Positions 33,890 through 44,798 of a stretch of 64,000 nucleotides of DNA are shown here, piece by piece; position 1 is the first letter of the stretch; the number at the start of each line of letters is the position of its first letter. The notes beneath the pieces were generated by a model. That model saw only the letters and a list, made by a program, of their open reading frames with translations, was not told the origin of the DNA and ran no database searches. The position numbers were made by a program, and so were the translations under genes. The stretch comes from Papaver somniferum. Its lineage: Eukaryota > Streptophyta > Magnoliopsida > Ranunculales > Papaveraceae. The DNA lies in assembly GCF_003573695.1 (NCBI RefSeq), contig NC_039367.1:162394542-162458541 (forward strand), in the 5' to 3' direction.

Positions 33890-35474
33890 AGCAATTAAAG
33901 AATGTCCATGTCCTTGGGGACCCAAAGCCGATGTTCACACCAGTGGATCCCGTAAAAGAAATCAACATAGGAACGGAAGAAAATCTGAAGATGATCAAAA
34001 TAGGGACCATAACGGACGAATAAAGAGAAGCTTCCTTAACCAAACTACTTAAGGAATACGCGGATGTATTCGCCTGGAAGTTAGGAGACATGCCGGGGAC
34101 TGATCCAAAAATAATCCAACACGAGCTACGCATCAAACCAGACACGCCACCTTTCAGGCAGAAAATAAGAAAAGTTGCACCGGAGTATCATATGGCAGTA
34201 GAGAAAGAGCTCCGAAAATTTTTAGAAGCAGGCTTCATCAAGGAAGTCAAGTACCCAACATGGATCTCGAACATGGTCATCGTTCCCAAAAAAAACGTAG
34301 GGGTTAGAATATGCATCGACTTTACTAACCTCAACAAGGCATGTCCAAAAGACAACTATCCACTACCGAGCATAGATCAAATGGTTGAAGCAGTGGAAGG
34401 GTACGAAGATCTATCATTCATGGACGGATATTCTGGTTACAACCAAGTAGCCCTGGCAGAAGAAGATCAATAACACACAACATTTTACACCCTGCACGGC
34501 CTTTATTGCTACACTAGAATACCCTTCGGACTTCGAAACGCAGGGGAAACTTACCAAAGAATGTCGATGTTATCTTCAAGCCATGGATTGGTAGTACCCT
34601 GGAAGTCTACGTTGACGACATGCTCGTCAAAAGTAGGCTTCGCAAAGATCACCACCAAGTTCTGAGAGATATTTTTGAAGCAATGAGAAAACATCACATG
34701 AAAGTAAATCCAGAAAAGTGCACCTTCGGTGTCACCTCAGGGAAATTTCTCGGATACCTGGTAACAAAAAGGGGCATTGAGGTAGACCCCGCAAAGATTC
34801 AGGCCATAGTGGAAATGCCATCTCCGAAGAATTTGAAAGAAGTGCAAAAGCTCAATGGATCCTTAGCAGCCTTGGGCAGATTTATTGCCCGATCCTCGGA
34901 CAAATGCAAACATTTTTTCAATATTCTCAAAAAAGGGAGTAAGTTTGAATGGACCACAGAGTGCGAAGAAGCCATCCAAAAAATCAAGGAATACCTGGCT
35001 TCAATTCTGATCCAACAAAAACCTGATCCCGATGAGGTTTTGGCGCTGTACATAGCAGCGACAGAAGATGCAGTTAGCGCAGTGCTTGTCAAAACCAATA
35101 CGAAGATAGAACAACCTATCTATTATGTCAGCAAGACCCTCAATTCTGCGGAAAGAAATTACACGAAGATCGAACAACTCATCTTGGCATTAGTATGGGC
35201 TACTCAAAAGCTGAGAACCTATTTCCTAACTCATTTCATCTGCATCCCATGCAAATCACCATTGGAAGAAGTCCTCAAAAGCGAGGGGAAAGTAGGAAGA
35301 ATAGCCAAGTGGAACACCCACCTAGACCAATTCAACATCATCCATGAAATTCAACACTCCCAAAAATCCCAAGTATTGGCGGATTTCTTAGAAGACTTCC
35401 CCCTGGACAACAATGAAGAGATTAGGGGCGTACCTGAAGCTAACGAGAAAAATAAGGACCCGGTTGATGTACTC
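33890..35474 (+). pseudogene. Tat element 2 reverse transcriptase and RNase H
   Basis: RT opens with the entry block EYADVFAWKLGDMPGTDP. It continues with NMVIVPKKNVGVRICIDF, NKACPKDNYPLPSID and the palm (SFMDGYSGYNQV), breaks at TAA 34471, then PFGLRNAGETYQR and the catalytic YVDD (34608-34619). RNase H follows: LALYIAATEDAVSAVLV, PIYYVSKTLNSAERNYTKIE and the connection domain. The stop at 34471 and a frameshift between about 34550 and 34600 separate fingers from palm. Family role: copying the element RNA into DNA and removing the RNA strand. Confidence 0.9.
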
Positions 35475-35980
35475 GAACCCGCGAGACAAAGACGATGGGA
35501 AGTCTTCGTCGATGGTTCCAAAAATAAGGAAACTGCGGGAATAGGCATTGTCATCACCACCCCAACCGGATAAAGGATCGTACATTCACTCAGATTAGAA
35601 TTCAAAGAGCATACTAACAACATCATCGAATACATGCCCTCCGCTGGATAATAGAGATGGGGGTAACTGATGTAAGACTGACAAGTGACTCGCAGCTTGT
35701 CATACGATAAATAGGATTCGAATAGAATGTATACGACGATACCCTCTCAACTTACATGGCCTTGGTCCAAACATTGGCATCGAAAATACCGAACATCAAG
35801 TTCAGGCACTTATGAAGGAGAGATATCAGGCACGTGGATGCCCTAGCATATATATCATCCATACTGAAGGACAAGAATATCGAAGCTATCAAAATAACAA
35901 GGGTATACGTGCCTTCAATTGCATCACAATTTTCCTTTGCTACCAATCAAGATACAATAGAATAAAATATCGAAGATCAG
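35475..35980 (+). pseudogene. Tat element 2 second (archaeal-type) RNase H
   Basis: WEVFVDGSKNKETAGIGIV is the first catalytic block. After a TAA at about 35571 other frames give LEFKEHTNNI, the LTSDSQLVI block and RHVDALAYISS, the last catalytic block. A second RNase H between the first one and integrase is characteristic of the Tat/Ogre lineage. Several stops make this copy inactive. Confidence 0.75.
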
Positions 35981-37302
35981 GTGGGAGAAGACATCCATAA
36001 CGATTTCGACGAAGTAGAACTCCTTTCGAGAGCAAATCAAGACGAAGATTTCAGCAACGAAGATGATTGGAGAATGGTGATTCATGCGTTTCTCAAGGAT
36101 GAAACCTTACCCGTGGATCATAAACAAGCCAGGAAAATACTCTCCAAAGTAGAAAGATATGATCTTTGGGATGCGGTCCTGTACAAGAAATCTTTCCTCG
36201 GACCGTTACTACGTTGTTTATCCAGGAAAGAGGGGCATCGAATTCTGAACGACATTCATTACGGTGACGCAGGGAATCATAGAGGCATGAGATCACTAGC
36301 TGACAAAGTAAAAATTCAAGGATATTACTGGCCCACAATGATACAAGATGCCGCAAGAATGTCCCGACGATGTGAAGAATGTCGCGTTTCGCCAAAAAGA
36401 TACACGCTCCAGCAACAAAGCTGAATTCTGTGGATAGCCCATGGCCATTCGCAAAATGGGGCATAGACATCGTTGGGCCTTTCATTGAAGCGTCAGGGAA
36501 AAGACGATTCTTGATAGTAGCCACGGACTACTTCAGTAAATGGGTGGAAGCTAAAGCCTTATCCAGGATCAGAGATGTGGATGTGTTTACTTTCATATTC
36601 CAAAACATCATTTGCAGGTTCGGCATACCAGCAGAAATCATGTCCGATAATGGTAAGCAATTACAAGGGAAAAATATAGACATGCTCTTCGACACTTTCA
36701 AAATATGGAAGAACAAATCCACGCCCATATACCCTCAGAGCAACGGACAAGCGGAAGCTACTAATAAGACCCTCGCCCTTATCCTCAAAAAGAAATTAGA
36801 CGAACATAAGGGGCGGTGGTGTGAGCAGCTACACAATGTATTATGGGCGTATAGGACAACACGAAGACCTGCCACCGGGGAATCATCATTTCTCCTCACT
36901 TATGGAGCTGAAGCAGTCATCCCAACGGATATCCTCATGCCAACCACAAAGACCGAAGCATGGGAGAAAAATCTCACAACAGACATGATGTTAGAGAGAC
37001 TGGACGACCTGGAAGAAAGGAGGGAAGCAGCATTGCAAAAGATGGAAAATTATCAAAGAAGATTAGCGAGAGAATACAACAAAAAGGTTAAGCTTCGAAA
37101 TTTTGTATAAGGGCAGTATGTGCTAAGAACAATCCCGCAGTATCAACGAGAGAAAAAATGGGGCAAGTTAGCACCTATATGGGGAGGACCTTTTGTAATA
37201 CATGACATTGCGGGAAACGGTTCCTACTATCTTCGCAATCTTAAAGGCGAGGTCCTCCGACACCCTTGGAATGCTAAATGGCTCAAGCCATACTACGCAT
37301 AG
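35981..37302 (+). pseudogene. Tat element 2 integrase
   Basis: The N-terminal HHCC zinc site is present (HYGDAGNHRG, GYYWPTM, RRCEEC). The core follows in a second frame: WGIDIVGPF (first D), EIMSDNGKQ (second D) and PQSNGQAEATNKTL (E), so the DDE triad is complete. The C-terminal domain reads YVLRTIPQYQREKKWGKLAP, then PFVIHDIAGNGSYYL and HPWNAKWLKPYY, after a TAA at 37108. Frames change near 36420. The best preserved part of this pol. Confidence 0.9.
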
Positions 37303-37905
37303 GAGCAGCGCAGCTTTGCATCTGCGTGGAGAATACCAGAAGAAGAAGGCAGCGTAGCCGCTCTACATGTTTCTATCTCTGGACGAGTAGTAGCATGCCT
37401 CAATATATCAATCAAACAAACTTTTTGCAAAATATTCTAGCAAACGAAATGGTCAAAAGGCCCGCTGGGTGAACGCATATACATTACATAATAAATTATC
37501 AATATTGGGGAAAGTAGTTAATCTACAATCTCTCAGGGCTTCCCTATCAGTGTCTATGAGTATAAGACCATGGGGAAGGCACCCAGCAGAAAGAGATTAC
37601 CAACCAATTTTAAGGCAGCGGGTCGACGGAATGGGTGCATGTAAATATTTCAAATAAGCATCCATATCCTAGAACGCTGCCTCGGCCCCCACCGTTTGGG
37701 AATCCTCTGGCCCAGGATTCGCCAGCGGGGTGACAGGTCTCAACACTCGAACATTTTTATAAAGCAAGTTATTTAAAAATAAATTGATAACGCAGGTATG
37801 CCAAAAGGATGATCCATTCCATAAAAAGTTGATTACAAGTTCACAAAATAAGATAGAGTAAGAAACACATCAAAAAATGATCCGAAACTGTATAATCAAC
37901 GAGGA
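37303..37905 (+). other. non-coding gap between integrase and the antisense gene
   Basis: Contains CCTCGGCCCCCACCG and GCCCAGGATTCGCCAGCGGG, GC-rich blocks of the kind seen after integrase in Tat elements. Two 62- to 64-codon plus-strand frames have no domain. It may serve as the 3' end of both the sense pol message and the antisense message. Confidence 0.45.
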
Positions 37906-37933
37906 TCAACTTTCTATGACTAATAAGAAAAAT

Positions 37934-40900
37934 CTACTTGGATGAGACAGCTCCATCGGCAGGGTTGTCTTTGCGAGATGAAGGTACGCTACCACCTGAA
38001 GAAGGCCAAGAAGAACCAGGCAAGGGCGCGGGTGGGAGACGACGCGGATAATTCTTGACAAGACCGTGTTCGGCTTTAAGATCAAGTTCAATATTGTCTG
38101 GGACTTTGTTGGTCTCCTCATCTAACTGACATCGAGCTTTATATGTGATAGCAGCGGTCCGCTAGTGGGCAACAATGAAGATAGGCGTTCCGTCTCTTTG
38201 GAGGCAATCTTTGCTGCTTCTCCACGAGACGCGGCCAACCCTTTAAAATAGTTGGTTTGTCCCTCCTGCTGCACTAAGGCGGATTGAGCTTTTTCAAGCT
38301 CGTCATTTGATGCGTGAAACTGTCCCTCGAGCGCTGAAAACAAGAAATACCAAGGGGTTAAAACAAAGAAATAACAGAATCACACTCGATAAAACGAGGT
38401 TATACCTTCGACATTAGCCGAAGCCTCTTCATACTCATTAACAACTGCGTCCCGTACCTCATCAAGAAATTCATACTCGTCGGATAATTTCTTATAATCC
38501 ATTTGAAGGTTTGTAAGAGCAAATTGACTCGCATCTAAATCTACCTGCTTCATTGAATCCAAGTGACGAAGATGGTTGACTTCATTATTCATCTCCCCCA
38601 TCCTTTTATGGAGTCGATACTCCACTTGGCGGGAAACATCCGCTCGGGATGCTGCTAGGGATTTACTAAGAACGCCAACCTCAACCCTAGCATTATCTCT
38701 TTCTTCGGTAAGATGTGGCATACTGTCCCTAACCCCGGGGCCTAAGAAGGAACGAGCCTGTCGTAACTCTCTTCCAAAAGGCGCACTCTAGCCTCTAAGT
38801 CCGAAGCATGTCCTCGAGCTTCCCGCAGGTTATCACGCGTCCATAACAGTGTACCATTGAACAGACGACGACCACAGTTGTACTTATTTTGCATATCAAC
38901 CATTTGTGTTCGCTTTTCGCGCCACTCAGCTGCTAAGGAGTTGTGCTCATCAGCACGAGCGTTCTACTTTTCGGCTTCGCTTTTCATCTTCTCCACCAAC
39001 TCTACAATACGGGATTTCTGTTGTTCCCTTTCTTTTCGAAGCCATATCAGTTCGGGGACTCCATCCACTGAAGATAGGGTGGGGAGACTCAGACAGAAGA
39101 CCAAAGTACAAGTAGGGAATCACGAGGAGTGAAAGATTGGTAAAATACGAACCTGTGAGGGACGAGACATTTCTGCGAGTCTGCTCCAATTCGTTGCGTA
39201 CTGCAGCAAGCTCTAAACGAAGACTCTCCTCAGCGTTACCCAACTGTTCTTTTTCCTTAAGGAGGCTCCTCAGTCCATTTATCTCCACCTCAGACGCAGA
39301 TAGTTCCTCTTCCCTGTGACGAAGCTTAGCTTCTAGTTTCAAAGATTTTTCCTTGAAAATTTGATAAAGAACATGGTTACAGTATTCACTCCTCATTATC
39401 TCCACCTCAGCCGCAGATAGTTCCTCTTCCCTGTGACGAAGCTTAGCTTCTAGTTTCAAAGATTTTGCCTTGAAAACATGATAAAGAACATGGTTACAGT
39501 ATTACCTCCAACATCCGATGCTGGGGAAAACCATACTGGTACCCATCAGCGATAGCCATCATCTCGGCGATAGAATAGGTAGGATCTACCACGAGATTAA
39601 TTTCCGAGGCCCTCAAGTTTCTATCCCACACTTCCGCAACCCAGTCTTCGGGAGACAACTGCATCATCCAACGAGTATAAGCGTCAGAACTCTTTTCACC
39701 AGCAACCACTGGGGCAGGGTTGGGAACAAACATCAAATTTTTCTCCTTAAGCCAGGATAAAACAACATCTTCACCCTCAAGCATCCAAGATTGAAAAAAC
39801 TCCTCTGGGGAAGACTGAGCGGGAACTTCTCCCATGGACGCGTACTTCTCCTTCGTCGCTGATTCCTCGTTGATACGAGTTCCAACACCACAATCGTCAG
39901 CACGAACACCCTCATCCACGATCTGCTTGCCAGGGACACCCTCTTTAACAGAATTCCCTAGCACATCCCAATCGTCATTAGGGGAAAGAAACGAGAAATC
40001 CCCAGCAAATTCCATGGCGGTCACATCGAAGGATTCTCCCGCGGAATAGATTTTGCCAAAATAAAATTCTTTAGAGACCGGAGGAATAGTATCTTCGGCA
40101 TTAACTCCAACAGGGGCACATTGTTCATCGTCAGCACCCCCGTGGTAATGTTCCCCTCAACTCCATCAACACCAGTAGTACCAATATGTCCCTCATCGGC
40201 GCCATCGCCACCTGCGGCAATTTCTTCCTCCCCTTCACCATTACCACCCTCGCCATCAGGGGGCGAAGTATCAGTGCGCTCTTCTCCATCGGACAGTTCG
40301 TCCTCCTTAGAAAAGCCGTCATTCAAAGGACTAGTAACCTCCTCATGAACCTCGGCGTCGCCATTTAAAACACTCGAAGACTGCTTGGGTCCAATTTTTT
40401 TCTTCTTTGTCACCTACAAGTTTCCTAAAAAGCTCATTCTTCCCTTCACTTGAAAATCTTTCAACCAAGGAAACAAGGGGAAAATACAATATAAGGGGAA
40501 ACCATACCTTAGCAGTGGCAACACTCTTCAGAGGAAGGGTATCACTAGAACTCTCCTCCTCATCTCCATCAACGACATCAAGAGCATAAGGAAAATTCAT
40601 GCCCGCAAAGTTCAGACGCCAAGGACAGTAATCTTCATAACGAGCAGGAGGAGTTTCATGAGGCTCACTGTTTTCAGAAGGACGCCAACCGCGCGGACCA
40701 TGAATCCAACCGTAAGCTCAAGGACGAGCGGGAAAAATCATGCCACTCATAGTCATGATCACGTTTAATCCTTTCACGAGCGGGAAAAATCTTCCGTTTA
40801 GCAGAACCCTCGGTACCAGGAACATACTTCATCTTGGCATCACTTACCTCACTTAAAAGACAAATTTCACCCCGAGGAGCAGCAATATTACGAAGGCTAA

Positions 40901-41909
40901 CACTCCACGGTTTACGGTTCCTACTGTTGACATAATCCCCAAAAGAGATATTAAAATTGTGAGGGGTGTACCACTCCCTCTCAGCAGGATTTGGAACGTA
41001 GCAAGTCATCATTGTCTCCCCCTTGCTCCGCAGATAACATTCCTTCAGTGCACGGAGATAGTTCCCAGACAATTGCGACACAGAGCGGTTATGAGTATTC
41101 GTGGAACAACCTTCACGGCTAGCCAACGCGTCATAATAAAAGGAGTCACCCGACTTATACAAAGGCAACATGAGACCCGCCTCGAAAGCTCCAACCGTAG
41201 TCAACAGATGAAATTCATCAAACTGATACTTTGAGATAAGTTCGTAAGTAATATCATCATCAGGGGCATAGAAGCGAACCTGAAAGGCTTGAAGCTCATC
41301 TTTCTCCTTGAACATATCAAGGTCGATATGCTTGAATATGACATTCTTCTTACCAACAGAAACGCTGCGTATCACCGAGGAAGTCTCTTCCTTGTCCGCG
41401 GGATCTGACATGAAATCTATAGGGGAACTCAATTCTGAAGCCTTCCTTTTAGAGGGAAGACTTTTAGGCGGATCAGCTTTCAACATGGTACCCTTGGAGT
41501 ACTTCCCTTTGAAAGAAACCGTTGGAGGAGGAGGCAAAGGATTCTTTAAAGGCATTGAAGGTGGATCCATTGAACAAAGAGGCGGAACATCCAATGCTTC
41601 ATTACGAAGAGGAGAATCCCGCACATTCTTAGGATCATCGCGAGGAGGAGTCTGCGCATTCTTCGGATCCACGTGAGGACGAGATGGAGCGTTGTTAACT
41701 GCGTATCTAGAACCAGGAGGACCCTTAGGAGGATCACCTTTCGGAGTAGACGAAGCCTTGGAACCAGAAGACGATGAAATCCTGTGACCACGAGGATCCA
41801 TCTGCAAGGACCTAGAGGAACCTCCCCCTGGTGGAGATATGTCAGGATCTCTACGCGGAGGCGGACTAGGTGGCGGATTTTGATAAGGGGTCCGCAGATG
41901 ATCATACAT
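37934..41909 (-). pseudogene. antisense multi-exon gene of Tat element 2 (aORF), degenerate
   Basis: Read on the minus strand. Start ATG at 41909 (MYDHLRTPYQ) just after an acceptor-like TTTCTTTAGCAG. N-terminal 150 residues are Pro/Ser-rich. A compact core follows (VRFYAPDDDITYELISKYQF, VGAFEAGLMLPLYKSGDSFY, QLSGNYLRALKECY), vaguely like the plant putative-gypsy-transposon domain. Then an acidic linker, a folded segment (WMMQLSPEDWVAEVWD) and long coiled coils. GT-AG introns fit at 40507-40414 (94 nt), 39152-39068 (85 nt) and 38405-38334 (72 nt), each restoring frame. The C-terminus ends at TAG 37934. Lesions: frameshift and stop near 40715-40735, frameshifts near 40100, 38752 and 38160, and a TAG at 38964. 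Function unknown; antisense ORFs in this position are known in Tat elements. Confidence 0.75.
39281..39512 (-). repeat. 117-bp tandem duplication in the antisense gene
   Basis: Two units (39281-39397 and 39398-39512) are nearly identical and encode KSLKLEAKLRHREEELSA twice. The period is 39 codons, so the coiled coil is lengthened in frame. The segment between the units may contain the remains of an intron end (TTTTCAAG). Confidence 0.85.
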
Positions 41910-42083
41910 ATCTGCTAAAGAAAGCGGAAACAAGTTAGCAGCGGTTACGAAGGGATCACTAAAGATCAAAAAACCCAGAAACTGATGGTTCATCCGTATT
42001 AACGTCAAAAACCCTAAAATTTGAAAATAATCAGAAATACGCCATCAGACTCCAGAGATGACACTTAGATACAGACTTATAGA

Positions 42084-42145
42084 CTTTGTAACGAAGAACA
42101 AGGGAAAACATATATGCTTCGACATATGTGTTCTTCGTTACAAAG
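42084..42145. other. hairpin-forming inverted repeat in the antisense leader
   Basis: CTTTGTAACGAAGAAC at 42084-42099 is perfectly complementary to GTTCTTCGTTACAAAG at 42130-42145, and ACATAT/ATATGT extends the stem across a bulge. It lies about 175 bases upstream of the antisense ATG, in what would be its 5' leader or first intron. It could also be a MITE scar. Confidence 0.7.
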
Positions 42146-42484
42146 CAAAAAGTACATCAACGGAAGACAAACGGGTAGATACAACAACAGAAGATAGATA
42201 AATCAATGATAGAAATAATGAAAAACCCCATACATGTGTAAAAGAAGACGACAAGCACCAACCACAGGCGAAGATAGAAAAATCATAGAAATCAAAAGCA
42301 AGTTATCTTTAATACAGGTGCAGCAGCAGTCGAAAGCGATAGAGTCAGAAAATTGAAATAGGTTATCTTCCTCACAAGGACGACGATAATAAATTACTAA
42401 AGAACAAGAATAGAAAACAAAAACCAAATGAAGAGGATGACCACTGACAAGAAGAGGATGAAAGTTATTTTCACATTCTCTTTC

Positions 42485-42572
42485 CTATTTATAAAGATAG
42501 AGAAGACAATAAATATCCCTCGTACCAAGGAGCAGTTAATAAAAAAGTGGGAAACGTGCCCGTATTTATAGG
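42485..42572 (-). promoter_or_regulatory. candidate TATA boxes of the antisense gene
   Basis: On the minus strand CTTTATAAATAG (complement of about 42486-42497) and CCCTATAAATACG (complement of about 42562-42574) are two good plant TATA boxes. They lie inside the element, between the 3' LTR and the antisense gene. Either would start transcription leftward into the antisense leader. Confidence 0.5.
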
Positions 42573-42663
42573 GGAAGTTATTTCAGGAGAGATGAAACAT
42601 GTGCGACGATCTTTCTTCTTCTAAACTGCAAAATACGCCCAAGTTAGAAGAAGAGGGGCAAAT

Positions 42664-43638
42664 TGTATGTACAAATTTCATCGTCCACCACGTGTACAGG
42701 AAGAGACACGTGGAAAGCATGCAAAGCGAGACATCAAAACATGATAACAAGCAGTCATAACCTAGGGGATCATCTCATCAGAAAATGTCACCGGTCAGCA
42801 GATCTGACGGTCAAGGACTGAGGAGCACCGAGGTATGATGGCAAAAAGGAGCACCAGATAATACCCCTCGGGTTTTAGAATATCCTATTCCGAGGAAGAT
42901 CCAAGATCAACGACTGAGAGAGAGTTTGACTGACACGGATGTAACCAGACTAAGAGACACTTGTCTGACACGAGCGGACGTCCAACTGCCCACATTAAAA
43001 CCAAGAGATATACACGCGTCAATCATCTCGTGGAACAAGGAGGATATCTCTTCGTATTCAAGCTTAGACCGCAGGATAGAGCGAAGAGCTCTGCGTGATG
43101 GACACAAAGCACAAGAAGATAAGGTTGCAACGGCTTCTCAGAAGTAGGACCCACGTTTCAACCCTATAAATACCCCTCTCCACTAAGAGAAAAGGGTCGA
43201 CCAATCCACAATCCTTAGAGGAGAACATAAGAGAGAGAAATAGGAAGAGTGAGTAAATCCCCTGCTTCCGCAGACTAATGTATATTCAAAAGTCATTCAA
43301 CTATCTTTGTAAACATTAATACATAGTGAAACACCAACCCCCGTGGATGTAGGCCTTAGTGCCGAACCACGTAAATCTCCATCTTATTTATATTTCAACA
43401 CTTTTATATTCATCGTATATCCCTTATGATTCGTATTTATGTTCGTGTTTTTATTCTTACTCCTTATACGATCAACTCCTGATATTACTCGACTAGGCAG
43501 TGATGAGCCCGAAGGCTTTGAGTCGATGAATCGATAGTATCATCCATTCTATGCACGTGTCATTTAATTCAAGAGTTTTTTGTATGTGCGAACATTGTTT
43601 GTGAACACGTGGATTCCCTCGTGATTTATGTGTTCACA
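42664..43638 (+). repeat. 3' LTR of Tat element 2
   Basis: The 975-base copy is preceded by the purine tract at 42648-42661 and followed by the ACCAA target repeat. It matches the 5' LTR except for about 38 scattered substitutions and single-base indels. Confidence 0.95.
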
Positions 43639-43643
43639 ACCAA

Positions 43644-43925
43644 TTAGGAGAGTCTAGTTATTTTATGAATCAGCATATGTTTCCTTATTTAGTATATTTG
43701 TTTAGTGTCAAGTTACGTTCACTATATATTCATAATTTGTTCTATAGGGTTTTTGATCATTCAATCAATACAAACTCAATTCTATCTAGTTTTGTGTTCT
43801 TTTATAGTTGTTTTGGTTTAGAACCCAAACAGAAAGCCTCTCTTAGTGTTATTAGAGTTTGCAAGTACTAGTACTGTGGAGAAGAACGGGTTGTAATGGA
43901 TTCTCTTGATTGGAGTAAGCTTCAT
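43644..43925. other. flank between Tat element 2 and the RNase H-like gene
   Basis: AT-rich sequence with no gene. Joined to the sequence before 30090 it restores the pre-insertion locus. The pre-insertion left flank (about 29990-30070) has GC-rich blocks like Tat 3' regions, so the element may have landed in an older Tat relic. Confidence 0.35.
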
Positions 43926-43930
43926 AACAG

Positions 43931-44563
43931 TTGACAAGTGTAGATGTTGTCAAGTTCATAACAGTTGCTAAAGAAGAATCTTATAAACACGAAACAGAAG
44001 AAGATGCCGTCTCTGTCAGTACTATAGAATATCCTTACTTAGAAGAAGGAGATACAAGCACGGATGCTGATTCAGATGATGAGGACAACGAAGATGAAGC
44101 CGATGAAGATGATGAACAAGAAGATGAAGTAGGTATAACCAATTCAACAGCAATAAAAGATAACAAGGATGAATGCGTGGCTTCATGGAAAGAGTTAGAT
44201 CAGAGACAAGGTTGGACTTGGATTTATGTGTATGCATATTTTAATAAGGATAAAGGCTACGGAGGATATGGAGTTATTATACGCAATGCAGTCGCAAAGC
44301 CAATCATTGCTTCGTCCAAGTTCTCAGAAGATGGAAAATCTTTTTTTTATCAAGTATTGCTGGGAATAAATGCTGGTGTTGCACTTTCTGAGAAACACAA
44401 ACTTTCTGATCTTCGTGTCCGGTGTAATTCGATTAAAGTTCCATATCTCCGTAGTCATCTACGTTTCTGTGTATGCAAAAACACGCATGATCCCAACAAT
44501 ATTTGGAAGGGGTGCAAGAATTATTTGCTGAGTCAGAAGGTTGCGATACGAGATTGTAGATGA
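43931..44563 (+). pseudogene. RNase H-like (RVT_3 type) protein fragment with acidic N-terminus
   Basis: An open frame of about 210 codons without a proper ATG at its start, so an upstream exon may be missing. The first 75 residues are strongly acidic (DADSDDEDNEDEADEDDEQE). The RNase H-like fold follows: WTWIYVYAYFNKDKGYGG, YGVIIRNAVAKPIIASSKF and LLGINAGVALSEKHKLSDL then VRCNS. It keeps the G-x-G-x-V-I-R strand pattern of plant RVT_3 proteins. The first Asp of the catalytic set appears replaced (YAYF), so enzymatic activity is doubtful. The C-terminal part ends abruptly in unrelated sequence. Related genes are host-encoded or LINE-derived. It lies about 235 bases upstream of an F-box gene on the same strand. 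Confidence 0.5.
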
Positions 44564-44798
44564 TGGATGCGCTATCCGATGTTGGCAAAATCCAACTTCG
44601 AGTCGTTTAGAGGTTATAACTTCTACATATGTTTTTTTATCTGAACCACGAAAAACTACCCATAACCCATCCGTGTTCAGACTCGTTTTAAAGCGGGGGA
44701 CTGACCATGGGCCAGATAAGCTAGTTAGGGTTTTACAAACATATTATATATACTTGAAAAAATCTATTATCTATTTCCTCCTCTCAAGCGGCACGAAG

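Larger units (their letters stand above)
30095..43638 (+). mobile_element. Ty3/gypsy Tat element 2, complete with LTRs, target duplication and antisense gene
   Basis: A 13.5-kb element. Two LTRs of 978 and 975 bases have TG and CA ends and are flanked by ACCAA at 30090-30094 and 43639-43643. PBS TGGCGCTAGAAA is at 31075 and a purine tract AGAAGAGGGGCAAA precedes the 3' LTR. Order: gag, protease, RT, RNase H, second RNase H, integrase, a non-coding gap, then a long gene on the opposite strand, then the 3' LTR. The dual RNase H marks the Tat lineage. By my eye count the LTRs differ at about 38 of 977 positions (about 4%). Stops and frameshifts in gag and pol make it non-autonomous now. Confidence 0.95.

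Noticed and set aside
34799..35098. Minus-strand 99-codon frame over RNase H
   Set aside because: Complement of conserved RT-RNase H coding sequence.
40121..41676. Plus-strand frames of 60-122 codons over the antisense gene
   Set aside because: Shadows of the minus-strand exons. The minus strand has the codon pattern, splice sites and domain layout.
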